Below, piece after piece: positions 40,801 through 49,109 of a stretch of DNA of 64,000 nt (position 1 is its first letter; every line of letters starts with the position of its first letter). Origin of the DNA: Chromobacterium sp. ATCC 53434 (lineage in GTDB: Bacteria; Pseudomonadota; Gammaproteobacteria; Burkholderiales; Chromobacteriaceae). Below the pieces are notes generated by a model. It was not told where the DNA came from and ran no database searches. It worked only from the letters and a program-made list of their open reading frames with translations. The position numbers were made by a program, and so were the translations under genes. The stretch is taken from positions 1,612,001 through 1,676,000 of the forward strand of contig NZ_CP025429.1 in assembly GCF_002848345.1 (NCBI RefSeq). The letters run 5' to 3'.

Positions 40801-42060
40801 ATGACGTCCGCTCTCGCGCCCGGCGCCGCCGTCATCGTGGTGGGCGCCGGCATTGTCGGCATCGCCGTCGCCCTGCAACTGCGTCTGGCCGGTTTCGAGG
40901 TGACGCTGCTGGACCGCGGCGAGCCGGCGATGGAAACCAGCTACGGCAACGCCGGCGCCTTCGCCGTCAGCGACGTGATTCCGCTGGCCGAGCCGGGCGT
41001 GCTGCGCAAGGTGCCCGGCTGGATGCTGAACCCGCTGGGCCCGCTGGCCCTGCGCTGGCGGTACCTGCCCACGCTGGCGCCCTGGCTGCTGCGCTTTCTG
41101 GCCGCCAGCCGGCCGCGCCGCGTGGCCGAGCTGACGCAGGCGCTGGCCGCCTTGCTGGGCCGGGTCAACGACGACTACGCCGCGCTGATAGCGCGGGCCG
41201 GTCTCGGCCATCTGTGGCGGCGGCACGGCAACCTGACGCTGTATCGCAGCCGGGAGGAGTTCGACGCCGCCGCGGCGGACTGGGACGCCAAGCGCCGCCA
41301 TGGCGTGCGATGGCAGGCGCTGGACCGCGAGGCGCTGGTGGGAGAGGAGGGGATTGTGGGCGAGGAATGGCGCTACGCGGTCCAGGTACCGGCGTGGTCC
41401 CACGTGGACGACCCCTATGTCTTCAGCCGCGGCCTGTTCGACGCCTTTATCCGCGAGGGCGGCCGCTTTGTCCGGGACGAGGCGCTGGCCACGGCGATGG
41501 AGGCCGGCCGCGTGGTTGGCGTGGACACGGCCGACGGCGACCGCCTGCGCGCCGACGCGGTGGTGATCGCCTGCGGCGTGTGGAGCGACCGCTTCGTCAA
41601 ACAGCACAACTACCGCGTGCCGCTGGAAAGCGAGCGCGGCTACCACGTCAATCTGCCCAAGGCCGGCGTGGCGCTGCGCCACTTCATCCAGTGCGCCAGC
41701 GAGAGCTTCGTCATCCTGCCGATGACCAACGGCGGCCTGCGTCTGGCCGGCACGGTGGAGCTGGCGCACCGCGACGCGCCGCCGGACTGGCGCCGCGCCC
41801 ACATCCTGCTGGACAAGGCCAGGCGCATCGTCGGCGACTTCTCCACCGAAGACATGGCGGTGTGGATGGGCAACCGTCCGTCGCTGCCGGACACCCTGCC
41901 CATCATCGGCCCGGCGCCGCAGCCGGGGCTGTGGTTCGCCACCGGCCACGGCCATCTGGGCCTGACGCTGGCGGCCACCACCGGCGCGCTGCTGCGCGAC
42001 ATGCTGCAAGGGCGGACTCCGGCGCTGGACATGCGGCCGTATCGGCTATCTCGTTTTTGA
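40801..42060 (+). CDS. FAD-dependent D-amino-acid oxidoreductase, probable cis-4-hydroxy-D-proline dehydrogenase
   Basis: A 419-residue DadA-like flavoenzyme. The N-terminus is a Rossmann FAD site (VIVVGAGIVGIAVALQL, then Glu/Asp-type VTLLDRGE), followed by ETSYGNAGAF typical of DadA. The C-terminal part has RPSLPDTLPIIGPAP and GLWFATGHGHLGLTLA, where the second FAD motif lies. It should oxidise cis-4-hydroxy-D-proline made by the epimerase to 1-pyrroline-4-hydroxy-2-carboxylate, the deaminase substrate, passing electrons to the respiratory chain. The substrate is inferred from the operon. It starts right after the dehydrogenase gene. Confidence 0.9.
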   Translation: MTSALAPGAAVIVVGAGIVGIAVALQLRLAGFEVTLLDRGEPAMETSYGNAGAFAVSDVIPLAEPGVLRKVPGWMLNPLGPLALRWRYLPTLAPWLLRFLAASRPRRVAELTQALAALLGRVNDDYAALIARAGLGHLWRRHGNLTLYRSREEFDAAAADWDAKRRHGVRWQALDREALVGEEGIVGEEWRYAVQVPAWSHVDDPYVFSRGLFDAFIREGGRFVRDEALATAMEAGRVVGVDTADGDRLRADAVVIACGVWSDRFVKQHNYRVPLESERGYHVNLPKAGVALRHFIQCASESFVILPMTNGGLRLAGTVELAHRDAPPDWRRAHILLDKARRIVGDFSTEDMAVWMGNRPSLPDTLPIIGPAPQPGLWFATGHGHLGLTLAATTGALLRDMLQGRTPALDMRPYRLSRF

Positions 42061-42160
42061 CCCCGCCGCAGGTCGGCAGAGACCGGCCGCGGCGGGGGAG
42101 CGGTAGCAGGGCGGGCCGGGTGGCTTGCCCTGATCAATGCAGCAATAAAGGAGACATCTG

Positions 42161-43309
42161 ATGGCTTGGAACAAACTGTTTGCGGAGTGGAACTGGGTGC
42201 TGGCGCTGGGCGGCATGATGGCGCCGTTCGCCATGGCGGCGGCCCATGCCGATACCGTGGTCAAGATAGGCTTCGCCTCGCCGTTGTCCGGTCCGCAGGC
42301 CCACTATGGCAAGGACAATGAAAACGCCGCCAAAATGGCGGTGGACGATGTCAACGCCAAGGGCCTGGTGGTGGGCGGACAGAAGATCAAGTTCGAACTG
42401 GTGTCCGAGGACGACCAGGCCGACCCGCGCATCGGCACCCAGGCGGCGCAGCGGCTGGTGGATGCCGGCGTCAAGGCCGTCATCGGCCACTTCAACTCCG
42501 GCGTGTCCATCCCGGCCTCGCGCCTGTATTCCGACGCCGGCATTCCGCAGCTGTCGGTGGCCACCAACCCGGCCTATACCCAGCAAGGCTATAAAACCAC
42601 CTTCCGCCTGGTGGGCAGCGACAGCCAGGTGGGCGGCGCGCTGGGGCAGTTCGCCGTCAAGACGCTGAAGGCCAAGAGCATCGTCGCCATCGACGACCGC
42701 ACCGCCTACGGTCAGGGCATCGCCGACGAGTTCGTCAAGGCGGTGGCCGCCAACGGCGGCAAGGTGACGCGCCGCGAATTCACCACCGACAAAGCCACCG
42801 ACTTCACCGCCATCCTGACCTCGCTGAAGGCCGTCAATCCGGACGTGGTGTTTTACGGCGGCGCCGACGCCCAGGCCGCGCCTATGGTCAAGCAGATGAA
42901 ACGGCTGGGGCTGAAGGCCAGGCTGATGGGCGGGGACATGCTCAACACGCCCACCTTCATCCAGCTGGCCGGCGCGGACGCGGCCGGCCATTACTCGGCG
43001 GTGGCCGGCGGCGTGCTCGGCGCCCGCCCAGCGGGCAAGGCGTTCGAGCGCCGCTACAAGGAACGCTTCCATCAAGACGTGGTGCTGCTGGGGCCGCAGT
43101 TCTACGACGGCGTGATGCTGGTGGCCGCGGCGATGAAACAGGCGGGCTCGGTGGAGCCGGCCAAATACCTGCCCAAGTTGGCCGCCATCCGCTACAGCGG
43201 CGTGACGGCGGACTTCGCCTTCGCTCCCAACGGCAATCTGTTGAAAGCGCCGGTGACGCTGTCGGTGGTGAAGAACAACGGCTGGACCGTGGAGACGGTG
43301 GTCCGCTGA
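42161..43309 (+). CDS. Periplasmic branched-chain-amino-acid-type ABC binding protein
   Basis: A 382-residue LivJ/LivK-family substrate-binding protein. A signal peptide covers about 1-30 (LALGGMMAPFAMAAAHA, cleavage near AHA-DT), followed by VKIGFASPLSGPQAHYGKDNENAAKMA, the family hallmark. Location after the hydroxyproline genes suggests it captures hydroxyproline or proline-like compounds. No permease or ATPase genes accompany it, and a strong terminator follows, so it must use a transporter encoded elsewhere. AAAGGAGACATCTG precedes ATG 42161. Confidence 0.92.
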   Translation: MAWNKLFAEWNWVLALGGMMAPFAMAAAHADTVVKIGFASPLSGPQAHYGKDNENAAKMAVDDVNAKGLVVGGQKIKFELVSEDDQADPRIGTQAAQRLVDAGVKAVIGHFNSGVSIPASRLYSDAGIPQLSVATNPAYTQQGYKTTFRLVGSDSQVGGALGQFAVKTLKAKSIVAIDDRTAYGQGIADEFVKAVAANGGKVTRREFTTDKATDFTAILTSLKAVNPDVVFYGGADAQAAPMVKQMKRLGLKARLMGGDMLNTPTFIQLAGADAAGHYSAVAGGVLGARPAGKAFERRYKERFHQDVVLLGPQFYDGVMLVAAAMKQAGSVEPAKYLPKLAAIRYSGVTADFAFAPNGNLLKAPVTLSVVKNNGWTVETVVR

Positions 43310-43359
43310 GCGCGGCCAGGCAAGACGACATTTCCCCCGGCGTACTCCTCCGCCTTCGG

Positions 43360-43394
43360 GCCGGCCCCATTGATTGGGGGCCGGCTTCTTTTTC
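43360..43394 (+). terminator. Rho-independent terminator of the hydroxyproline operon
   Basis: A perfect 9-bp stem, GCCGGCCCC (43360-43368) with GGGGCCGGC (43377-43385), encloses an 8-base loop and is followed by TTCTTTTT. It sits 50 bases after the binding-protein stop. Confidence 0.85.
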
Positions 43395-43527
43395 ATTGAT
43401 TGCCGAATGGGCTTGGAACTGCGCTGGCGGCATGGCGGCGGGGGCGACAGGAGTTGTCCGCGATGTTCGTTGGCAGCTTCATTCAAGAAAGCCGACAGGC
43501 CTTCCTGTATTTGTAGGTAGCCAGAGT

Positions 43528-44653
43528 TATTAATCCGGCAGTAATAATCCGTACAGATTGTATACTTCCGGCATGGAAAAAATCGATGTGCGCAAGCTTG
43601 AACTGGCCGCCCGTGAGCAGCTGAGGCGTACCGCTATCCGGATGTACAAGCGAGGCCGGTCTCAAGCCAGTATTGCCGAAGAACTCGGGCTGCGCCGCCC
43701 CACCATTTCCGCCTGGGTGGTGCGTGAGGCAGCACTAGGTGCGCAGGGATTCAAAGAACAGAAGCGCGGTCGCGCCGAAGGCACCGGCCGTCGGCTGACC
43801 GAGGCGCAGGAAGCCCGGATCAAGCAGGACATCGTGGATCGCACGCCAGACCAGATGAAGCTGAGGTTTGCCCTGTGGAGTGCTCAGGCGGTCAAGGCTG
43901 TAATCAAGCAGATGTTTCTGATCGATCTGCCGATCCGTACTGTCCGTCTGTACTTGGCCCGCTGGGGCTTTACGCCGCAGCGCCCGCTCAAACGCGCTTA
44001 TGAGCAGCGACCGGCAGCAGTCGAGAAATGGCTCAAGGAGGAATACCCGGCTATCGTCGCGCGTGCCAAAGCGGAAATGGCTGAAATCAGCTGGGGCGAC
44101 GAATCGGCGGTGTCGAGTGTTGAGCACTTTCCGCGTGGCTACGCCCCAAAAGGCCAAACCCCAGTTCTGGTGTTATCCCAATCGAAAAGAGCGCGCATCA
44201 ACTTGATTTCGGCCATTACCAACCAAGGCAAGATGCGCTTCATGCTGTACCGGGAGACCTTGACGGCCCGGGTGCTGATCAAGTTTCTGATGCGGCTGAT
44301 CCGTGATGCTGGCGGCAAGAAGGTGTTCTTGATCCTCGACAACTTGCGCGTGCATCACAGCAAGCTGGTGCAAGCATGGTTGGAGGAGGAAGAGAACAAG
44401 AAGGCGATTGAGTTGTTCTTCCTGCCCAGCTACTCACCGGAACTGAACCCGGATGAATACTTGAACGGCGACCTGAAGGCCAGAATGAGCGCAGGTGAGC
44501 CGGTTCGATCAGACGGTCAACTTCAAGGGAAAGTGCTGTCCCATTTACGCTCATTGCAGAAGCAGCCGGCCAGAATCCGGTCGTACTTCCGGCATGAAAA
44601 AATCCGCTACGCGGCATGAGCTTTCTGTACGGTATTTGACTGCCGGATTAATA
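43528..44653 (+). mobile_element. IS630-family insertion sequence, complete
   Basis: About 1.13 kb bounded by imperfect inverted repeats of about 29 bases. The left end reads TATTAATCCGGCAGTAATAA...CCGTACAG (43528-43556). The right end read on the other strand is TATTAATCCGGCAGTCAAAT...CCGTACAG (44625-44653). Both ends carry TA, in keeping with the TA target of this family. It holds one intact transposase gene. It lies just beyond the hydroxyproline operon terminator and beside an older IS remnant, so this is an insertion hot spot. Confidence 0.88.
43573..44619 (+). CDS. IS630-family transposase
   Basis: A 348-residue DDE transposase. The N-terminal HTH is RSQASIAEELGLRRPTISAW. The catalytic residues appear in SWGDESAV (first D), FLILDNLRVHHSK (second D) and LPSYSPELNPDEYLNGDLK (E), the IS630/Tc1-mariner pattern. 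The frame is intact, so the element may still be active. ATG 43573 lies 16 bases inside the left inverted repeat; an alternative start at 43558 is not preferred. Confidence 0.93.
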   Translation: MEKIDVRKLELAAREQLRRTAIRMYKRGRSQASIAEELGLRRPTISAWVVREAALGAQGFKEQKRGRAEGTGRRLTEAQEARIKQDIVDRTPDQMKLRFALWSAQAVKAVIKQMFLIDLPIRTVRLYLARWGFTPQRPLKRAYEQRPAAVEKWLKEEYPAIVARAKAEMAEISWGDESAVSSVEHFPRGYAPKGQTPVLVLSQSKRARINLISAITNQGKMRFMLYRETLTARVLIKFLMRLIRDAGGKKVFLILDNLRVHHSKLVQAWLEEEENKKAIELFFLPSYSPELNPDEYLNGDLKARMSAGEPVRSDGQLQGKVLSHLRSLQKQPARIRSYFRHEKIRYAA

Positions 44654-44789
44654 GTTTAAATGGTCTGTCGTACCAACAGCCAGGTGATAAGTCTTAGGTT
44701 ATGGGGCCGACAGAGATGGCATCAGTCATCGCTGCGATCAGGCAGCCTTGAACCGAATGAACCAATACCCGGTCGCGCGGCTTACACCG

Positions 44790-45457
44790 CCATTTGAATC
44801 GCCATGGCGCCTCTAGACGGAAGTATTGCTTTTCAAACGCTACCTGCGATAGCCCGTTTTGGGAACCGTGCCGGCGCTGCGGATTGTAGAACATTGCGAT
44901 GTAATCGAGGATGTCTCGCAGAGCTTCCTCCCGGTCGTGGCAGGTTTTTGCTTGATACGCTCCCGCTTCAGCAACTGGAAGAAACTCTCCGCCGCGGCAT
45001 TGTCGTGTCAGTTCCCGCGCAGACTCATGCTGGGCATCAAGCGATGGGCCTTCAAGAAGTCCTGCCAGTCAGAACTACTGAACCTCCTTCCCTGCTTGGA
45101 GTGCACCAACACCTCCTGCTTTGGCTGACGCCGCCATAGCGCCATCAACAAGGCATTCTGCACCCGCTCTCCATCGATTCGTGACTGCATCGACCAGCCA
45201 ATGACTTGTCGAGAGCGCAGGTCGAGCAGCAGAGCCAGGTCCCGTTTTAGTTCTGCTTTGAGACGGCGGCTTTCGTTTTGTTGGTCTACCGATTTGGCTG
45301 ACTTGGCATGCTTGGGGCTGTAACGTTTCCGCCATTGATACAGGCTGTGGGCAGATGCGCCGAGATGATTGGTAACTCTGGCAATGGGGTTGCCGCATTC
45401 GGTAAGCTGTGTGACGGCTTCAATTGTGGACTCTTCGGGGAACCGCTGCCTGCTCAT
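44790..45457 (-). pseudogene. Decayed IS3-family transposase (orfA-orfB remnant)
   Basis: On the minus strand from ATG 45457 the protein begins like IS3-family OrfA (MSRQRFPEESTIEAVTQL, HTH SAHSLYQWRKRYS). After RRLKAELKR it jumps straight into OrfB (LALLLDLRSRQVIGWSM), so the orfA end and the orfB start with the first catalytic Asp are deleted. The second catalytic position reads LVHSKQG instead of LVHSDQG. A TGA interrupts at RGN*HDNAAAESFF where a Cys codon is expected, and a frameshift follows before the C-terminal MFYNPQRRHG...FEKQYF near 44800. It is certainly inactive. Bases 44654-44790 between it and the IS630 element hold no recognisable gene. Confidence 0.85.
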
Positions 45458-45616
45458 GACGCCTCCTTGTAGGGCCTGGTGTGAGGTTCTTGAGGTGTTT
45501 GGGAAAGGAGGGGCGATTCAATTTGTGATGATTCACTTTCTATAGATAGACGTATCAATAAGCGAGGCCCCTGCACATTGCATCAGTGCTTCACCCATCC
45601 GGATGCCTGCATTTTT

Positions 45617-45645
45617 TTGACAAGCATCTATGCTGGAATGGCTAG
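45617..45645 (+). promoter_or_regulatory. Possible sigma-70 promoter for the TrfB-like gene
   Basis: A perfect TTGACA at 45617-45622 is followed after 17 bases by GGCTAG (45640-45645), a poor -10. It lies 56 bases before ATG 45701. The stretch 45458-45616 shows nothing else that I can name. Confidence 0.35.
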
Positions 45646-45700
45646 GACATGTTCGGCTCCCCGGTCGGGGCGGGAGTCGAGACTACATGGGGAGGCGTAG

Positions 45701-45916
45701 ATGAAACTGGACGATTTCAACGTGGTGGCCGACCTGATCGGCATGAAGAAGCGCTCGCGCGAGGCGGTGTGGCTGATGGAGGTGGAGGGCATGACCGGCT
45801 ATTCCGCCGCCCAGCAGATGGACATCAGCGAATCCACCGTCTCCCGCGCCCACGCGCGCTTCCGGCGCGCCATCAGGCAGGTGAACGAGTTGGCGGGGCA
45901 TTTGCCCCTGCACTGA
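45701..45916 (+). CDS. Small TrfB/KorA-like helix-turn-helix protein
   Basis: A 71-residue protein with one clear HTH: MTGYSAAQQMDISESTVSRAHARFRRA. The pattern (YSAAQQ...STVSRAHARFRRA) resembles the DNA-binding part of the plasmid regulator TrfB/KorA. GGGGAGGCGTAG precedes the ATG. It is monocistronic between an IS remnant and a terminator. KorA-type proteins usually control plasmid genes; here no plasmid maintenance genes are in view, so it may be a domesticated or orphan repressor. Confidence 0.75.
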   Translation: MKLDDFNVVADLIGMKKRSREAVWLMEVEGMTGYSAAQQMDISESTVSRAHARFRRAIRQVNELAGHLPLH

Positions 45917-45940
45917 GATTGCCGTTCATTGCAGCGATTG

Positions 45941-45973
45941 GCCCGGAGCGGCTTTGGCCTCTCCGGGCTTTTT
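45941..45973 (+). terminator. Rho-independent terminator after the TrfB-like gene
   Basis: A perfect 8-bp stem GCCCGGAG (45941-45948) with CTCCGGGC (45961-45968), a 12-base loop, then TTTTT. Downstream, 45974-46190 contains only a short open stretch ending VERLLAAFADWLEAVRG with no good start; I do not call it a gene. Confidence 0.85.
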
Positions 45974-46193
45974 GTCGCGCGGGCTGGTTTGGCATGCCGG
46001 CGCCAATCGGCGGCCAAGGTGGAACGGCTGCTGGCGGCTTTCGCCGACTGGCTGGAGGCGGTGCGCGGCTGATTTCCGGCCGGGCGGGGGCTTCTGTTAA
46101 TTTGCTTGTCAGCGGCCGGGCGGCGCGGCGGCTCGATGGTATAACCAAGGCAATGCGGGGCCGTCCGGCCCCGTCCAGCCAAGAGTGGATGCC

Positions 46194-47051
46194 ATGCGTT
46201 TCGCGATTACCCTGTCCGATCGTTTCAAGCCGGTGCTGGATGTCTTTCTGCAGGCCGGCTGGCAGCCGGTAAAGGTATTCTGCACGCCGGTGGACCACCG
46301 GATGCACCACCACAAGGCCTCGGTGACCTTCGCCGAGCAGCGCAAGCTGCCGCTGCAGCTGTCGCCGATGCGGCAGCGGGACCTGGAGGAGCTGGCCGAT
46401 CTCGGCTGCGAGGCGTTGCTGGTGGGCAGCTACAACTGGCGCATCCCGGACTGGACGCCGTATCTGAAATACGCGGTCAACTTCCATCCGTCGCCGCTGC
46501 CGCTGGGGCGCGGGCCGTATCCGCAGGTGCGCGCCTTGCTGGACGGGCATCGCGAGTGGGGCTGCAGCTGCCACAAGGTGGGGCCGGAGTTCGACACCGG
46601 GGACATCCTGGCGCAGCAGCGTTTCGAACTGGGCGAAACCGACAGCCATCAGATGCTGGACATCAAGCTGCAATTGGCGCTGCACCGGCTCAGTCACCAG
46701 GTGGCCAATCAGTTCGAGCAGCTGTGGAGCGAGGCGCGGCCGCAGGGCGACGGCGGCAGCTACTGGCCGCTGTGGACGGACCAGGACCGGATGCTGGACT
46801 TCACGCGCGGCACAGCCGACCTGCTGCGCCAGCTGCGAGCCTTCGGCGATTTCGAGTGCGCGGCGACGATCAACAACATCACCATCTTCATCCATCGCGC
46901 CGAGGGCTGGGCCGAAACCCACAACTTCGCGCCCGGCGCCCTGATCTATTCGCAGGCCGAGCAACTGCTGGTGGCAACCGCCGACGGCATGCTGCTGATC
47001 AGCGAATGGAGTTTGTACGGGCCGGACGCGATCACCGGGCGTTACCGTTAG
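46194..47051 (+). CDS. Stand-alone formyltransferase-domain protein
   Basis: A 285-residue protein of the formyl transferase superfamily. The core has AVNFHPSPLPLGRGPYPQVRAL (cf. the HPSLLP motif of methionyl-tRNA formyltransferase) and KVGPEFDTGDILAQQ, containing the catalytic Asp. The usual Asn before HPS is present. The C-terminal part (WPLWTDQDRMLDF ... CAATINNITIFIHRAEGW) resembles the small beta domain of Fmt or sugar formyltransferases. It is too divergent and isolated to be the housekeeping Fmt. The acceptor is unknown; a nucleotide sugar or amine is possible. ATG 46194 is preferred, while 46185 is in frame with AAGAG close by. A terminator follows. Confidence 0.85.
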   Translation: MRFAITLSDRFKPVLDVFLQAGWQPVKVFCTPVDHRMHHHKASVTFAEQRKLPLQLSPMRQRDLEELADLGCEALLVGSYNWRIPDWTPYLKYAVNFHPSPLPLGRGPYPQVRALLDGHREWGCSCHKVGPEFDTGDILAQQRFELGETDSHQMLDIKLQLALHRLSHQVANQFEQLWSEARPQGDGGSYWPLWTDQDRMLDFTRGTADLLRQLRAFGDFECAATINNITIFIHRAEGWAETHNFAPGALIYSQAEQLLVATADGMLLISEWSLYGPDAITGRYR

Positions 47052-47070
47052 CGATCGCCGCATGGTCAAA

Positions 47071-47102
47071 CGGCGCCATCCCGAGGGATGGCGCCGTTTT
47101 GT
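47071..47102 (+). terminator. Rho-independent terminator after the formyltransferase-like gene
   Basis: CGGCGCCATCCC (47071-47082) pairs with GGGATGGCGCCG (47085-47096), so the innermost pairs must open to form a loop; TTTTGT follows. It separates this gene from the convergent PhoH-type gene. Confidence 0.85.
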
Positions 47103-47117
47103 CTGAGGGGAGGGCGA

Positions 47118-48521
47118 CTAAAGCACTTCGCCGGCGTAGTCGGCCAGCCGCGAGCGCTCGCCGCGCTGCAACGTGATGTGGGCTGAATGGTTCCAGCCCT
47201 TGAAGCGGTCCACCACATAGGTCAGGCCGGAACTGCCTTCGGTCAGATAAGGGGTGTCGATCTGGCTGACGTTGCCCAGGCAGACCACCTTGGTGCCGGG
47301 GCCGGCGCGGGTGATCAGCGTCTTCATCTGCTTGGGCGTCAGGTTCTGCGCCTCGTCTATGATCAGGTATTTGTTGAGGAAGGTGCGGCCGCGCATGAAG
47401 TTCAGGCTCTTGACCTTGATCCGGCTGCGTATCAGGTCGCGGGTGGCGGCGCGGCCCCAGTCGCCGCCGTCGTCGTCGCTCTTGTTCAGCACGTCGAGGT
47501 TGTCTTCCAGCGCGCCCATCCACGGCGCCATCTTTTCCTCCTCGGTGCCGGGCAGGAAGCCGATGTCTTCGCCGACCGGCACGGTGACGCGGGTCATGAT
47601 GATTTCGGAGTACAGCTTCTGCTCCAGCGTCATCGCCAGCCCCGCCGCCAGCGTCAGCAGCGTCTTGCCGGTGCCGGCCTGACCCAGCAGCGTGATGAAG
47701 TCGACGTTCGGGTCCATCAGCATGTTCAGCGCGAAGTTCTGTTCGCGGTTGCGCGCGGTGATGCCCCAGACGTTGTTCTTGTTGTGGCTATAGTCCTTCA
47801 GCGTCTCCAGCACCGCGCTCTTGCCTTCCTGGCGGATCACCCGTGCCTGGAACGGCTTCTCGCCCTCGTGCCACAGCAGCTGGTTGACGTAGAGCGCGCC
47901 GCAGTCGGGGCCGGCCAGCTGGTAGTAGCTGCGGCCGTGCTCCTGCCACGACTTCATGTCCTTGCTGTTGCGTTCCCAGAAGGTCTGGTCGATCTCGCGC
48001 GTGCCGGTGTACAGCACGTCGGTGTCTTCCAACACCTTGTCGTTGAAGTAGTCCTCGGCTTCCAGGCCCAGCGCGCGGGCCTTGATGCGCATATTGATGT
48101 CTTTCGACACCAGGATGACGGAGCGGCCTTGGTAATGGCCTTTCAGCGCCATCACGATGCCGAGTATCTGGTTGTCGGCCTTGCCCATGGGCAGCGACGA
48201 CGGCAGCGTGCCGTTGATGGCCTGGGTCTGCAGGATCAGCCTGCCGCTGGCGGCGTCGCGGCTGGCGTGCTTCAGCGGAATGCCGTCGGTGATGTTCAGC
48301 TCGTTGCCGCTGATGATGTCGTCGAGGAAGCGGCTGGCCTGGCGGGCGTTGCGAGCCACTTCGGACATGCCCTTCTTGTGGGTGTCCAGTTCTTCCAGGG
48401 TGATGATGGGGATGAACACATCGTGTTCTTCAAAGCGGTACAGACAGGTGGGGTCGTGCAACAGTACATTGGTGTCCAGAACAAACAGCTTGCACGCGGT
48501 GGTCTTTTTGCGGCCGGCCAT
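47118..48521 (-). CDS. PIN-PhoH2 fusion: RNase/ATPase-helicase-like protein
   Basis: A 467-residue PhoH2-type protein. The N-terminal PIN nuclease domain (about 10-150) shows LFVLDTNVLLHDP, an acidic ITLEELD and ILVSKDINMRIKARALG. The C-terminal PhoH ATPase (about 235-467) has Walker A GQAGTGKTLL and Walker B KYLIIDEAQNLTPKQMK, then TRAGPGTKVVCLGN. Such proteins have been described as sequence-selective RNA-unwinding ribonucleases. ATG 48521 follows AGGGGACC; the longer in-frame extension upstream lacks a ribosome-binding site. It is transcribed towards the terminator at 47071-47102. Confidence 0.93.
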   Translation of the reverse strand: MAGRKKTTACKLFVLDTNVLLHDPTCLYRFEEHDVFIPIITLEELDTHKKGMSEVARNARQASRFLDDIISGNELNITDGIPLKHASRDAASGRLILQTQAINGTLPSSLPMGKADNQILGIVMALKGHYQGRSVILVSKDINMRIKARALGLEAEDYFNDKVLEDTDVLYTGTREIDQTFWERNSKDMKSWQEHGRSYYQLAGPDCGALYVNQLLWHEGEKPFQARVIRQEGKSAVLETLKDYSHNKNNVWGITARNREQNFALNMLMDPNVDFITLLGQAGTGKTLLTLAAGLAMTLEQKLYSEIIMTRVTVPVGEDIGFLPGTEEEKMAPWMGALEDNLDVLNKSDDDGGDWGRAATRDLIRSRIKVKSLNFMRGRTFLNKYLIIDEAQNLTPKQMKTLITRAGPGTKVVCLGNVSQIDTPYLTEGSSGLTYVVDRFKGWNHSAHITLQRGERSRLADYAGEVL

Positions 48522-48580
48522 GGTGTGGTCCCCTAGTTCGTGTTGTGCGGCCCGGCCGGCTGGCCGGGCGGATACTGCCT

Positions 48581-49036
48581 TTATTTCAGCGTCTTGACGT
48601 ACGCCAGCACCTCCTGCGCGTGACCGGGCACTTTGACGCCGCGCCATTCGCGCGACACGTTTCCTGCGGCATCGATGACAAAGGTGCTGCGCTCGATGCC
48701 CCTGACCTGCTTGCCGTACATGTTTTTCATCTTGATGACGCCAAACAGGCCGCAGACGGTTTCTTCTTTGTCGGACAGCAGCTCGAACGGCAGCTCCAGC
48801 TTGGCCTTGAAGTTCTGGTGGGACTTCAGGCTGTCGCGGGAGACGCCGACGATTTCGGCGCCCAGCGCGGCGAATTCGGCATGGAGATCGCGGAAATCCA
48901 TGCTTTCATTGGTGCAGCCGGGCGTGTTGTCTTTGGGGTAGAAGTAGATCACCAGCGGTTTGCGGCTGGAGGAGAGCTGGAAGTCGGCGCCGGCGGTGCC
49001 GGGCACGGTGAAGTCGGGGCAGGGGGTGCCTGTCAT
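48581..49036 (-). CDS. bcp: Peroxiredoxin of the Bcp/PrxQ family
   Basis: A 151-residue thiol peroxidase. The peroxidatic Cys41 lies in YPKDNTPGCTNES. The resolving Cys usual in E. coli Bcp (five residues later, TPGCTVQAC) is Met46 here. Cys95 (EETVCGLFG) could take the role, or the enzyme may be of the 1-Cys kind. ATG 49036 has a clear AGGAG. It likely receives electrons from the thioredoxin system; trxB lies 1.7 kb upstream on the same strand. Confidence 0.93.
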   Translation of the reverse strand: MTGTPCPDFTVPGTAGADFQLSSSRKPLVIYFYPKDNTPGCTNESMDFRDLHAEFAALGAEIVGVSRDSLKSHQNFKAKLELPFELLSDKEETVCGLFGVIKMKNMYGKQVRGIERSTFVIDAAGNVSREWRGVKVPGHAQEVLAYVKTLK

Positions 49037-49109
49037 GCATAACTCCTGGTGGGGTGCAGGGGTCCGCCTTGTTTTGAGCTTAGCGGATTCCCGGTGAGGT
49101 TGTCACGTA

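Noticed and set aside
45974..46072. Short open stretch ending VERLLAAFADWLEAVRG
   Set aside because: No convincing start or ribosome-binding site after the terminator; too short to support.
46185..46193. ATG 46185 as start of the formyltransferase-like gene
   Set aside because: Possible (AAGAG close by), but ATG 46194 begins the fold (MRFAITLSD) directly; left as an alternative.
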